Below, piece after piece: positions 16,227-24,235 of a DNA stretch of 64,000 nt. This stretch comes from Flavimaricola sp. GTDB taxonomy: Bacteria; Pseudomonadota; Alphaproteobacteria; Rhodobacterales; Rhodobacteraceae. The stretch spans positions 62,001 to 126,000 of the forward strand of contig JAQWWH010000010.1 in assembly GCA_029255105.1 (NCBI GenBank), in the 5' to 3' direction. The stretch's first letter is position 1. Every line of letters starts with the position of its first letter. The notes under the pieces were generated by a model. It searched no databases. It saw only the letters and a program-made list of their open reading frames with translations, and had not been told where the DNA came from. Position numbers and translations under genes: made by a program.

Positions 16227-17747
16227 TTATTCGCTGGTCAGGACAAGCGGGGTGGCTGGAGCTTCAAGGTCATCGACACCCAGAGTTGTCTTTGGTTTGG
16301 CCAGCATGGACCGTACCACCCAGCGCAATTCACGTTCCGCCCGCGTGATCGCCACATAGGCAAGCCGTTTCCACAGGGGCTGGCCCGCCTCGACCCGGCC
16401 CATGCGGGCGGCGATCTCAATGTCGGGGGCAAAGACCTGCACGGTATCCCATTGTGATCCCTGGGCCTTGTGGATCGTTACCGCCGCTCCGTGCAGGAAA
16501 GTCGCCCCCATGCGTGCGGCAAAGGGGATGAAGGGTTCAGCGTCGCCCTCCTGTTCTATCTTGACGATGGAGGCCGCTGACACCCTCGGTTCCTCTGCCC
16601 CAAAGACATGAAGGCGGGAAAAGCCGGGTCTCTTTCCGGGCCCAAGGTAGACGACCTGAGCGCCCTTGATCAGTCCACGGGCCTCCAGATCGAGCCGCTT
16701 CTTGCGATGTTTGAGTGGCAATTCGATTCCGTCACAGATCAACGGCTCCCCTGCGAGAAGTTCATCGGCGGGCGCATCGAAAGCGGCGCGGAAGGCATGG
16801 ATCAGCCGGATGCGGGTGGCATTGCGCCAGACCAACACCGGAGATCGGGCCATCAGGTCGGCCTCTACCCTTTGGGCCAGAACGACCCTTGGGTCCTTTG
16901 CGGCAGCCTCTGCCACAAGCCTCTCAAAATGGTGGTAGTCGACCTCGGGATCGGCAAGCGCGTGGGCGAGGTCAAGGATCGGGTTGTCGGCGTCCTGCCT
17001 GTGAATCCGATGCAACGTCAACGTCCGCCCCTTGGGCAGCGTCTCAAAGACCATTCCGCCGCTGGATTGAACGGGAGGGAGCTGGGCGGGGTCGCCAAAC
17101 AGCAGCAGGGTGGGAAAGATGTCCTGAAGATCGGTGAACTGCCGCGCGTCCAGCATGGAGCTTTCGTCGACAAGGCCGATATCCAGCGGGTCCTCGCGCC
17201 GTTTCCATCCGGTGATGAAATCCGATCCGCGCAGCCCCGCTGCGGCGAGGGCCGCCGGAACGGATGTATTGATCTGGTAGGAGGCGTAAGCCCGGTCCAG
17301 CGCCACATCTGTCAGAGCCTCGATCTCCGGCCGATCCCCCTGTCCGGCCAGCCATTCGGCGACCTTTTCGTACTCGGGGTCGTAGACAGGGGTATAGAGG
17401 ATGCGGTGGATTGTTGTGGCTGGCACACCGTGCCCCCGCAGAACCGAGGCGGCCTTGTTGGTGGGCGCCAGGATCGCGAGGGTCCGCCGGTCCTTGCGTC
17501 GCTTTCCTTCCCAATCCCCCGACACGATGTCGACGCCCGCCTCGTTCAGGGCGCGGGTCAGGGCTGCCAGAAGCATGGTCTTGCCCGACCCCGCCTTGCC
17601 CACCACCGCCAACACGCTGGGCGTGTCGGATTTGGGCGGCAACAAGAGGCCATCGTCCAGATCGATGCCGGACAGGCGCAGGACGCTGCTGATGGCATCC
17701 CAGGCTTCGGCCTGGTCTGTAGAGAAGGTCAGGGAGGGCGCGTTCAT
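16227..17747 (-). CDS. RecD-like ATP-dependent DNA helicase (superfamily 1)
   Basis: A 506-residue SF1 helicase/ATPase. Walker A is GKAGSGKT (50-57), Walker B is LVDESSM, and FGDPAQLPPV is motif III. TLHRIHRQ corresponds to motif IV and TIHKAQGSQWDTVQVFAPD to motif V, with YVAITRAERELRWVV as motif VI. This single-polypeptide organisation without RecB/RecC neighbours matches the RecD2-like or phage-type Dda helicases that alphaproteobacteria carry in place of RecBCD. The N-terminal extension of true RecD2 is absent, so it may be Dda/PIF1-like. Role in repair is inferred. Confidence 0.85.
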   Translation of the reverse strand: MNAPSLTFSTDQAEAWDAISSVLRLSGIDLDDGLLLPPKSDTPSVLAVVGKAGSGKTMLLAALTRALNEAGVDIVSGDWEGKRRKDRRTLAILAPTNKAASVLRGHGVPATTIHRILYTPVYDPEYEKVAEWLAGQGDRPEIEALTDVALDRAYASYQINTSVPAALAAAGLRGSDFITGWKRREDPLDIGLVDESSMLDARQFTDLQDIFPTLLLFGDPAQLPPVQSSGGMVFETLPKGRTLTLHRIHRQDADNPILDLAHALADPEVDYHHFERLVAEAAAKDPRVVLAQRVEADLMARSPVLVWRNATRIRLIHAFRAAFDAPADELLAGEPLICDGIELPLKHRKKRLDLEARGLIKGAQVVYLGPGKRPGFSRLHVFGAEEPRVSAASIVKIEQEGDAEPFIPFAARMGATFLHGAAVTIHKAQGSQWDTVQVFAPDIEIAARMGRVEAGQPLWKRLAYVAITRAERELRWVVRSMLAKPKTTLGVDDLEAPATPLVLTSE

Positions 17748-17794
17748 GCCGCGACATTACCCTTGCCCAAACCCGGCGACCAGCCCCAAGCGGG

Positions 17795-18430
17795 TCATCC
17801 GACAGCCTTGCCGTGGCGCACCGGCCGATCAAAGGCGCGCCGAAACCAATGTTCGGACAGTGCCGAGGACAGGCCCGCCCGTTGAAGCACCTTTGACCTA
17901 TCTCTTGGATTGTAGCCCCAGAGGCCTACTGCTATGCGCTCACCCCCTTTCCCGGCCTCCCCGAGAACAACCGGGCTTGATCCGATCATGCGATAGATCC
18001 GCGTCATCCGGTGGTCAAAAACCCCAACGAAATGGGTCAGATCGAAGGCCCGCATCACTTCGCCCCCTGCCAGCATCAGGGCCGCCGCGATCCTGCTTTG
18101 TGCGCCCGGGGCGAGGCAAAAGCGGGTGCATTCCCAGATGTCAGCGCTTTGAAGGGCCACCCCGTCTGTCAGGTGAAGGAAGTGGTCTTTGACCATTGTC
18201 CGACCTGTTGTCGGCAACAACCGCATGGACCCCCGGTGCAGGCCATCTTGCCCCTCCCAAATGATGTAAAGCGGGTCGAGTTGATCGTATTCATCCTGTT
18301 CCCTGCCGCGTTGATCCAGCTTTACCGCCTAGCCCAGCCTGTCATGAAACTGTCGGGCCCGATCCCGGAACATGCTGTCAGCTAGCCTTGGTCGTTGGTT
18401 CAATTCCCTCGCATAAAGATATCGCAGCAC
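17795..18430 (-). pseudogene. luxI: luxI-type acyl-homoserine-lactone synthase, interrupted by TAG at codon 34
   Basis: From a GTG at 18430, with GGGGGA about 6 bases upstream, the frame encodes a complete 211-codon LuxI family protein except for one in-frame TAG at 18331-18329. The sequence before it is LADSMFRDRARQFHDRLG (R24, F28 present). After it come AVKLDQRGREQDEYD, GSMRLLPTT and IWECTRF, keeping the invariant acidic, Arg70, Glu100 and Arg103 positions. Codon 34 should be the invariant Trp (TGG). A single G-to-A change on the coding strand explains the stop. No frameshift is seen. Reinitiation at Met69 would lack half the active site. Lies 85 bases after luxR. Sequencing error or suppression are alternatives to true loss. 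Confidence 0.85.
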
Positions 18431-18441
18431 CCTGTTCCCCC

Positions 18442-18462
18442 ATCCTCTGTTCAAAGGAGGAT
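18442..18462. promoter_or_regulatory. inverted repeat in the luxR-luxI gap
   Basis: ATCCTC (18442-18447) and GAGGAT (18457-18462) form a 6-base dyad with a 9-base spacer, 12-32 bases upstream of the luxI GTG. The overall 21-base size resembles a lux box, but the position is close to the start codon. It could instead be an RNA hairpin next to the ribosome-binding site. Confidence 0.25.
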
Positions 18463-18515
18463 AGGTCTAGTGTGGAGTGGTTAACGGTCTGCGCGTTGGC
18501 CCGCCGGTCCGTTAG

Positions 18516-19280
18516 TCATGGCCTGTCGCGTCCCGGCCAGCCGCCTGTGGCCGCCCGTGCCGCGCCGCCCACAACGATCAGCCCGTCGGTCAATGCCCGG
18601 GCCACGGCATGGGTCGTATTTGCGGCCCCCAACTTGGACCGGGCGCTTTCTATGTAGGCCCGCAGTGTATGTTCCGAAAGTGAGAGCATTTCGGCCACCT
18701 GGCTTCGGCTGTAGCCCATCGCCAGGAATGTGAGGGTGTCAATCTCGCGGGGGGACAGGCTTCTGACCGTTTCCGGTGTGCGCCCTTTTTCGAGTTCCAG
18801 AGCCTTGAGATTAAAGTAATGCGCGATCAGGATCAGCTCACGCTGATGAGCGGTGGTAAAGGCGATCCATTCAGCATCACCGCAATTGTGCGAGACCGTG
18901 AAGAGAGCGAACTGTCCGCGTGGTCCGTGGATGGGGATGGAAAAGCCCTGATTGCCGACACCGTGTTCAATGGCATCGCGCCGAAACTCTCGTGCTGCGC
19001 GGGTCGACCAGTCAAGCCGCTTCCAGTCGACGGGGTGGTAGCGCTGAAAACATCCGATGATGACAGGATCTATCCTTAGGTAGTCCTGCTCTACGTAGCG
19101 GGCTGCTCAGCTTGGATCGTAGGTGCCATAGCCATATTGTTCACCGTCTGCCGAAACCCAATGGTACACCGCGTGATTGACGCGGTAGTGGTCGCGCAAC
19201 GCTATGATGAGGGATTGGATGTCCTCAAGGCCGCCGGCCTGCTCCAGTCGTACAAGATACCCTTCCAGGTCCAGCGCCAT
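18516..19280 (-). pseudogene. luxR: luxR-type autoinducer-binding regulator, interrupted by TGA at codon 58
   Basis: From ATG at 19280 the frame encodes a 254-residue LuxR protein apart from a single TGA at 19109-19107. Before the stop: MALDLEGYLVRLEQAGGLED and GEQYGYGTYDPS. After it: AARYVEQDYLRIDPVIIG, HPVDWKRLDWS and FSIPIHGPRGQFALFTVS, then the HTH region SLSPREIDTLTFLAMGYS and LSLSEHTLRAYIESARSKLG. In TraR numbering (+1 offset) Tyr61, Asp70 and Trp85 are present, and the stop replaces invariant Trp57 that contacts the lactone ring. TGG to TGA is one G-to-A change. An HTH-only fragment could start at the ATG at 18719. No frameshift is seen. Confidence 0.85.
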
Positions 19281-19440
19281 CCGCAAACACGCCCAAAGGC
19301 GCTCCCTCAGTCGGCAGAGTTGCCTCTGCGATCGCGATCTTGGCGGCCTGGTCCAAATGCTGTGCCAACAGTGGCAATTCGTTGTGACGTGCAAATGTTC
19401 CCAGGTCGTCCAGAACGTCGATGATCCATCTATGTTGCAT
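19225..19440 (-). CDS. small hypothetical protein upstream of luxR
   Basis: A 71-residue protein starting MQHRWIIDVLDDLGTFARHN and continuing LPLLAQHLDQAAKIAIAEAT, an amphipathic helical pattern. Short proteins with a W-I-(I/L)-D-V-L-x-D-L start beside luxR are in my memory of roseobacter genomes; I cannot confirm this here. It overlaps the luxR start by 56 bases in another frame. The tail after residue 45 is low-complexity Gly/Thr and may not be under selection. Function unknown. Confidence 0.5.
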   Translation of the reverse strand: MQHRWIIDVLDDLGTFARHNELPLLAQHLDQAAKIAIAEATLPTEGAPLGVFADGAGPGRVSCTTGAGRRP

Positions 19441-19583
19441 GAGAGAGTCTCTGATCAGATTGTTAACGAAACATTAATTCTTACTCTACCACAGGGGGAG
19501 TTAATGAAGAATTGGCGCTTTCTCCCCCGCTGGAAATGGGGGGGGATCGTTTCGCCAGGCCACTGAGATCAAAGAATAGGCGT

Positions 19584-20339
19584 TTAGCGGCGAAACGCCG
19601 CGAATCCTGCAGACGCCGCCCAGCCGGCCGCAATCGCAAGCAGCAGGGACAGGCCCCCGTAAACGGCTGGCTGTTCCCGGGACAGATTAAAGAGCCACCG
19701 TTCGACCCCGACCTTCTGGACCGCGATCACCGTGTCGTAGCGGTCGACGATGGCCCCTTCCCGCGTCAGGAAGATCCGGGTCGCGTAGTTACCCTCGACC
19801 AGATTGGCAGGCAATGAGATCGAGGTGCGAAACAGCGTCTCTTCGTCAAAGTCGATGGCGCCTTCGGCGACCTTGTAAAGGTCGTCATTGGATCTGATCC
19901 GGATAAGGGCCTCTGTGTAGTCGGCTGTGTTGTCGACTTCTGCTCCGATTGACCGAATGGCGCGGTTGAGGGTGACAGAGTGGCGCAGATTCTCAGTCTC
20001 GCTCAACACCTCGCTCAAGGGGGCGGAACTGGCGACAGCGTAAAAGGAGGGGGCGGCGTCGACTTCGACAAAGCTTGTGTTCACCCAGATGCCGAACCGC
20101 CGTTCTTTGTGGCGGACAATCACTGGGGTGCGCGGGCCTGAAACCGTAATCACAACGCCAAGTGGGGGCAGGGGTTCACTGGCAACCGTACGTTTGACAG
20201 CCCCGAAGATCAGGATGTCAGAACCATCGAATGAGGCCGTGATTGCGACCTCGTCCTGGCTTAGCCCCATCACGATCTCTTCGGCAGCCGCAGCAAACCC
20301 CAGCGCTATAAAAAGCCAAAGTGAGAGCCATCTTGTCAT
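19584..20339 (-). CDS. TIGR02186-type transmembrane protein
   Basis: A 251-residue protein with an N-terminal signal peptide (about 20 residues, ending AAAEEI). A periplasmic beta-rich domain contains GLSQDEVAITASFDGSDIL and RFGIWVNT, and one C-terminal helix (about 226-246) ends in Arg residues. This matches the alphaproteobacterial family TIGR02186, typically encoded next to a TauE/SafE permease, as here. The start overlaps the permease stop by ATGA. A role accessory to anion or sulfur-compound export is inferred from this pairing only. Confidence 0.75.
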   Translation of the reverse strand: MTRWLSLWLFIALGFAAAAEEIVMGLSQDEVAITASFDGSDILIFGAVKRTVASEPLPPLGVVITVSGPRTPVIVRHKERRFGIWVNTSFVEVDAAPSFYAVASSAPLSEVLSETENLRHSVTLNRAIRSIGAEVDNTADYTEALIRIRSNDDLYKVAEGAIDFDEETLFRTSISLPANLVEGNYATRIFLTREGAIVDRYDTVIAVQKVGVERWLFNLSREQPAVYGGLSLLLAIAAGWAASAGFAAFRR

Positions 20340-21256
20340 ATGGCCACCCCAACCCTCTCAAGCGAGTAAAGCTCGGTTGGGCGCAATAGCAGATCAAACG
20401 CAAGTTGCCCGCAGACGGCCAGAACCAGGACCGCCAGAAGGATGCGCAATTGTTCGGCCTTCATCATGGTCCCGACACGGGCGCCGACCTGGGCCCCAAT
20501 GACGCCGCCAATGATCAGCAAAAGGGCAAGGACCATGTCCACAGTGTAGTTGGTGGTAGCATGCAACATCGTCGTAAAGGCGGTGACAAAGATGATCTGG
20601 AACAGGGATGTCCCGATGACCACCTTGGTCGGCATGCCCAACAGATAGATCATCGCAGGCACCATGATGAATCCTCCGCCAACCCCCATGATCGCGGCAA
20701 GAACGCCGACCAGCAGGCCGACAAGCAATGGCGGGATGACCGAGATATAAAGGCCCGACACCCGGAATTTCATCTTGAAAGGGAGGTTATGAACCCAGTT
20801 GTGCTTGCGCCGGACCGGCGCACCACCGCTGCGCCGCGACCTTTGCAAGGCCCGCAGGCTTTCGACCAGCATCAGCGCGCCGACCGTCCCCAGAAAGACA
20901 ACATAGCAAAGCTTGACCAGTAGATCGACCTGGCCCTGAGCCTTGAGTATGTTGAACACGACCACCCCAAGGGCCGACCCGATCAGGCCGCCGATCAGCA
21001 GGACCACCCCCATCGGAATGTCTACGGTCCTGCGCCTAAGATGCGACAAGAGGGCGGAAAAGGACGAGGCAACAATCTGGTTGGCCGATGTCGCCACGGC
21101 CACCGCAGGCGGGATACCCGCCATGAACAGCAGCGGGGTAATCAGGAATCCGCCCCCAACGCCAAACATACCTGACAGCATCCCAACAAGCCCACCGAGC
21201 CCCAAAAGGAGGAACGCGTTGACCGAAACCTCGGCAATGGGAAGGTAAAGCTGCAT
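20336..21256 (-). CDS. TauE/SafE (TSUP) family membrane permease
   Basis: A 306-residue integral membrane protein with about eight helices. The two TSUP half-repeats carry GMLSGMFGVGGGFLITPLLF and GVLAAIMGVGGGFIMVPAMI, the Gly-rich signature of each half. Family members export or import sulfite, sulfoacetate or related organosulfonates. The paired TIGR02186-type gene overlaps its 3' end. A perfect dyad lies just upstream (21271-21286), so regulation at its own promoter is likely. The substrate is unknown. Confidence 0.88.
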   Translation of the reverse strand: MQLYLPIAEVSVNAFLLLGLGGLVGMLSGMFGVGGGFLITPLLFMAGIPPAVAVATSANQIVASSFSALLSHLRRRTVDIPMGVVLLIGGLIGSALGVVVFNILKAQGQVDLLVKLCYVVFLGTVGALMLVESLRALQRSRRSGGAPVRRKHNWVHNLPFKMKFRVSGLYISVIPPLLVGLLVGVLAAIMGVGGGFIMVPAMIYLLGMPTKVVIGTSLFQIIFVTAFTTMLHATTNYTVDMVLALLLIIGGVIGAQVGARVGTMMKAEQLRILLAVLVLAVCGQLAFDLLLRPTELYSLERVGVAI

Positions 21257-21270
21257 CGATGCATCTGTCC

Positions 21271-21286
21271 GGGTAGGAACCTACCC
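21271..21286. promoter_or_regulatory. perfect dyad upstream of the TSUP permease
   Basis: GGGTAGG-AA-CCTACCC is a perfect inverted repeat ending 15 bases before the permease ATG. A second palindrome, TGCATCGATGCA (21252-21263), overlaps the start codon. Operator or leader hairpin are both possible. Confidence 0.4.
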
Positions 21287-21338
21287 CTTGAAAGCACCCT
21301 TGGCTGAGGAATTCTACCCCTCTGGCCTGCCTGTCACG

Positions 21339-22154
21339 CTATTTCGTTGAGGCCAGCCCGCGCAGTGTTGCCCGCAGGACCTTTTCCAGCTTTCCAGCGC
21401 CGATCGGTGCCATGGCTTTGGTATGCTCGTGGCTGATCGCCTCATCGCTCATCCCGGCGGCCATGTTCGTGATCGTCGATATGGCCGCGGCCCTCAGTCC
21501 GAGGAAGCGGGCAAGGATGACCTCGGGCACCGTCGACATGCCGACCGCGTCGGCGCCCAGCATGTGGATTGCCCGGATCTCGGCCGGTGTTTCGAAGGAC
21601 GGGCCAGAGTACCAAGCATAGACCCCGTCATACATCTCGGTCCCCGTCGCCTCTGCCGCTGCGCGCAGCCGCGCCCGCAGGTCTGGATCGTAGGCGTCCT
21701 TCATCGGGACAAACCGGGCATCCGACGGCTCACCGATCAAGGGGTTGAGGCCGGAAAAGTTGATATGATCGCTCAAGCTCATGATTGACCCTGTAGGCAT
21801 GTCCATCCGCATGGAGCCTGCGGCATTGGTCGCGATCACTGTATCGCCGCCCAGCCCCTTGAGAACCTCAAGTGGCAGGCGCATCGCGGCAGAGTTGCCT
21901 TGTTCATAGTAATGCGCCCGTCCGCCAAAGACGGCGACCCGGACACCTTCCAGCATTCCGACGACAAGGTTTGGGTTATGCCCTGACACCCCGGCATGCG
22001 GAAATCCGGGCAGATCCGTGTAGGGGATAGCCACCCCGTCGACGGTATCGGCCAGATGACCCAGCCCCGACCCAAGGATCAGGCCCAGCTTTACAGGCTC
22101 TGCCCCGGCTTTGCCCCGGATCAGGGCAACAAGGTCCTCAGCGTTCTTTGACAT
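21339..22154 (-). CDS. purine-nucleoside phosphorylase, trimeric type
   Basis: A 271-residue phosphorylase of the trimeric PNP/MTAP family. Motifs: LGLILGSGLGHLADTV (phosphate Ser), GGRAHYYEQG, TNAAGSMR, GPSFETPAEIRA (base-site Glu), GMSTVPEVILARF and TNMAAG (base-site Asn). It splits inosine, guanosine or xanthosine. The ATG at 22154 is preceded by GGAGGTGAG. It is the last gene of the BMP transporter operon and overlaps the permease stop by 17 bases, so uptake and phosphorolysis of nucleosides are probably made together. Gene name could be punA or xapA; specificity is not readable. Confidence 0.92.
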   Translation of the reverse strand: MSKNAEDLVALIRGKAGAEPVKLGLILGSGLGHLADTVDGVAIPYTDLPGFPHAGVSGHNPNLVVGMLEGVRVAVFGGRAHYYEQGNSAAMRLPLEVLKGLGGDTVIATNAAGSMRMDMPTGSIMSLSDHINFSGLNPLIGEPSDARFVPMKDAYDPDLRARLRAAAEATGTEMYDGVYAWYSGPSFETPAEIRAIHMLGADAVGMSTVPEVILARFLGLRAAAISTITNMAAGMSDEAISHEHTKAMAPIGAGKLEKVLRATLRGLASTK

Positions 22155-23106
22155 AGGGCTCACCTCCTGCGCGCGGCGGGATCGCCTTGCCGACAAAGCC
22201 CGCCAGGATGATGACGGTCAGGATATAGGGCAGGGCATCCAAGAGCTGGATCTGGATGCGGAAGCCGATGACAGCCTCGATCAGGTCCGACCGCAGGGCA
22301 ATAGCCTGAAGGAAACCGAACAGCAAACAGGCGGTCAGGGCATACCAAGGCCGCCATTTGGCGAAAATCAACGCCGCAAGGGCGATGTAGCCGCGACCGG
22401 CTGTCATGTCCTTCACGAACCCGGCCTGAAGTCCAGTCGACAGGTAGGCTCCGGCGATCCCGCATAGGACCCCGCAGATCCCTACGGCAGCAAAGCGCAG
22501 ACCCACGACCGATATGCCAGCAGTGTCCACAGCTGCCGGGTTTTCCCCCACAGCCCGCAAGCGCAGGCCGAACCGGGTCCGGAACAGGATCCACCAGGTG
22601 AGGGGGACGACCAGAAACGAGACATAGACAAGGATCGTGTGGCCCGAGATCAGTTCTGCATAAATCGGGCCAAGAATGGGCACGCCCGACAAGCTTTCGG
22701 CAAAGGGCAGGGTGATCGGATTGAACCGCGCCGCCCCTTGCAGGCTGGGGGTGCGCCCGCCTTGTGCGAACCAGGCCTGCGCCACAAGAACAGTCAGGCC
22801 CGAGGCCAGAAAGTTAAGGGCCACGCCGGAAATCAGCTGGTTGCCCCGAAAGGTGATAGAGGCCAGTCCGTGGATGGCCGAAAAGAGAAGTGAGGCGGCG
22901 ATCCCCGCCACCAGACCGATCCAGACGTTGCCCGTGATGGCAGCGACGGCGGCAGCGGTGAAGGCGGCGGCCAGCATCTTGCCCTCGAGCCCGATGTCAA
23001 AAATGCCCGCCCGTTCCGAAAACAGTCCGGCAAGGCAGGCCAGCAGCAGGGGGGTCGACAGGCGGACAGTTGCGTCAAGAACCTGCAGGAGTGTCAGAAG
23101 ATCCAT
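22138..23106 (-). CDS. nucleoside-type ABC transporter permease (second permease)
   Basis: A 322-residue permease with eight or more helices. It contains LFSERAGIFDIGLEGKMLAAA and LRAVGENPAAVDTAGISV, the EAA-like coupling loop of BMP-associated sugar/nucleoside permeases. It pairs with the permease encoded upstream to form the membrane channel. The ATG at 23106 lies 4 bases after the upstream gene's stop; more distal starts would encode a Ser/Arg-rich leader from another gene's coding region. The transport direction (uptake) is inferred from the binding protein. Confidence 0.9.
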   Translation of the reverse strand: MDLLTLLQVLDATVRLSTPLLLACLAGLFSERAGIFDIGLEGKMLAAAFTAAAVAAITGNVWIGLVAGIAASLLFSAIHGLASITFRGNQLISGVALNFLASGLTVLVAQAWFAQGGRTPSLQGAARFNPITLPFAESLSGVPILGPIYAELISGHTILVYVSFLVVPLTWWILFRTRFGLRLRAVGENPAAVDTAGISVVGLRFAAVGICGVLCGIAGAYLSTGLQAGFVKDMTAGRGYIALAALIFAKWRPWYALTACLLFGFLQAIALRSDLIEAVIGFRIQIQLLDALPYILTVIILAGFVGKAIPPRAGGEPYVKER

Positions 23107-23110
23107 TGCC

Positions 23111-24235
23111 CTACTCCGCCGCCGTGGGTTTTGTCGCCGGTTTGGCCGACGACAGGTTGAACGCCAAGAAGACCTTTTCCAGCGGCACCCGGACCATGTT
23201 GTCCAGCGCGCCGGTGAACATGATGACAAGGGCCTGGATGACCAGCACGATCTGCACCGGGATGCTTGTGTCCTGGCTCAGGATAGCGCCCCCCTGATAG
23301 AGCGCACCAAACAGAAGCGCCGCCAGAAAAATGCCCAAGGGATGCGACCGGCCCATCAGGGCCACGGCAATCCCGATAAAGCCGGCCCCTTCGGTCGCGT
23401 TAAGCACCAGACGCTCAGCCTCGCCCATGACGTTGTTCAGGGCCATCATGCCTGCAAGTGCGCCCGAGATGGACATGGAGATCAGGATGATCTTCGTCGG
23501 GCTGATCCCGGCATACTTTGCCGCACTTTCCGAATGTCCAAAGGCGCGGATTTCATAACCAAGCCGGGTCTTCCAGATCAGCGCCCAGACGGCGAAACAG
23601 GCCAGAATGGCAATGATGAAACTGACGTTGGCCGGCGCCCCCCGCGAGAATGAAATGCCAAGCGGGGCCAGCATCTCGGCAAAATTTGGCAAGTGGGTCG
23701 GTTCGGGAAACTTGCCTGTCGCAGGCTCCATAGAGCCGACGGGCTTCAGAACACTGACCAGAAGATAGTTCAGCAGGGCCGCGGCGATGAAGTTGAACAT
23801 GATCGTCGTGATGACGATATGGCTGCCCCGCTTGGCCTGAAGCCATGCCGGGATCAGCGCCCAGATCGCCCCGAACGCGGCCGAGGCGACGATGGCCCCA
23901 AGGATGGCAAGCGTCCAATGCGGCCATGGCAGGTAAAGGCAGCATAGCGCCACTCCAAGTCCGCCAAGCGTCGCCTGCCCTTCGCCACCGATGTTGAACA
24001 TCCGGGCATGAAAGGCGACTGACACGGCCAGACCAGTGAAGATGAAGTTGGTCGCATAATAAAGCGTGTAGCCCCATGCGTATTTTGACCCCATGGCCCC
24101 ATCAATCATGATGGTCAGGGCGGTGATCGGGTTTTCCCCGATCGCCAGGATCACCAGTCCCGACAGCACAGCGGCAAGGATCAGTGAGATCAGCGGGATC
24201 AGGACCACGTCGGCCCATTGCGGCATCTTTTGCAT
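23111..24235 (-). CDS. nucleoside-type ABC transporter permease (first permease)
   Basis: A 374-residue inner-membrane permease. HARMFNIGGEGQATLGGLG and IRAFGHSESAAKYAGISP match the family's conserved loops, with about ten hydrophobic segments and an Ala/Lys/Pro C-terminal tail. The start ATG overlaps the stop of the ATPase gene. With the second permease, ATPase and BMP-family binding protein it forms one transporter, most likely for purine nucleosides given the phosphorylase at the end of the operon. Confidence 0.9.
   Translation of the reverse strand: MQKMPQWADVVLIPLISLILAAVLSGLVILAIGENPITALTIMIDGAMGSKYAWGYTLYYATNFIFTGLAVSVAFHARMFNIGGEGQATLGGLGVALCCLYLPWPHWTLAILGAIVASAAFGAIWALIPAWLQAKRGSHIVITTIMFNFIAAALLNYLLVSVLKPVGSMEPATGKFPEPTHLPNFAEMLAPLGISFSRGAPANVSFIIAILACFAVWALIWKTRLGYEIRAFGHSESAAKYAGISPTKIILISMSISGALAGMMALNNVMGEAERLVLNATEGAGFIGIAVALMGRSHPLGIFLAALLFGALYQGGAILSQDTSIPVQIVLVIQALVIMFTGALDNMVRVPLEKVFLAFNLSSAKPATKPTAAE

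Noticed and set aside
16608-17885. A 425-codon open frame antisense to the RecD-like helicase
   Set aside because: Same third-position GC effect; translation resembles no protein and it runs into the luxI region.
18391-18412. tRNA T-arm-like GGTTCAATTCCCTCGC
   Set aside because: Lies within the N-terminal coding part of luxI and no acceptor or anticodon arm can be folded around it.
17795-19280. Programmed stop-codon readthrough of luxI/luxR
   Set aside because: One stop is TAG and the other TGA, no shared downstream context or structure is visible, and plain nonsense mutation at TGG codons is simpler.
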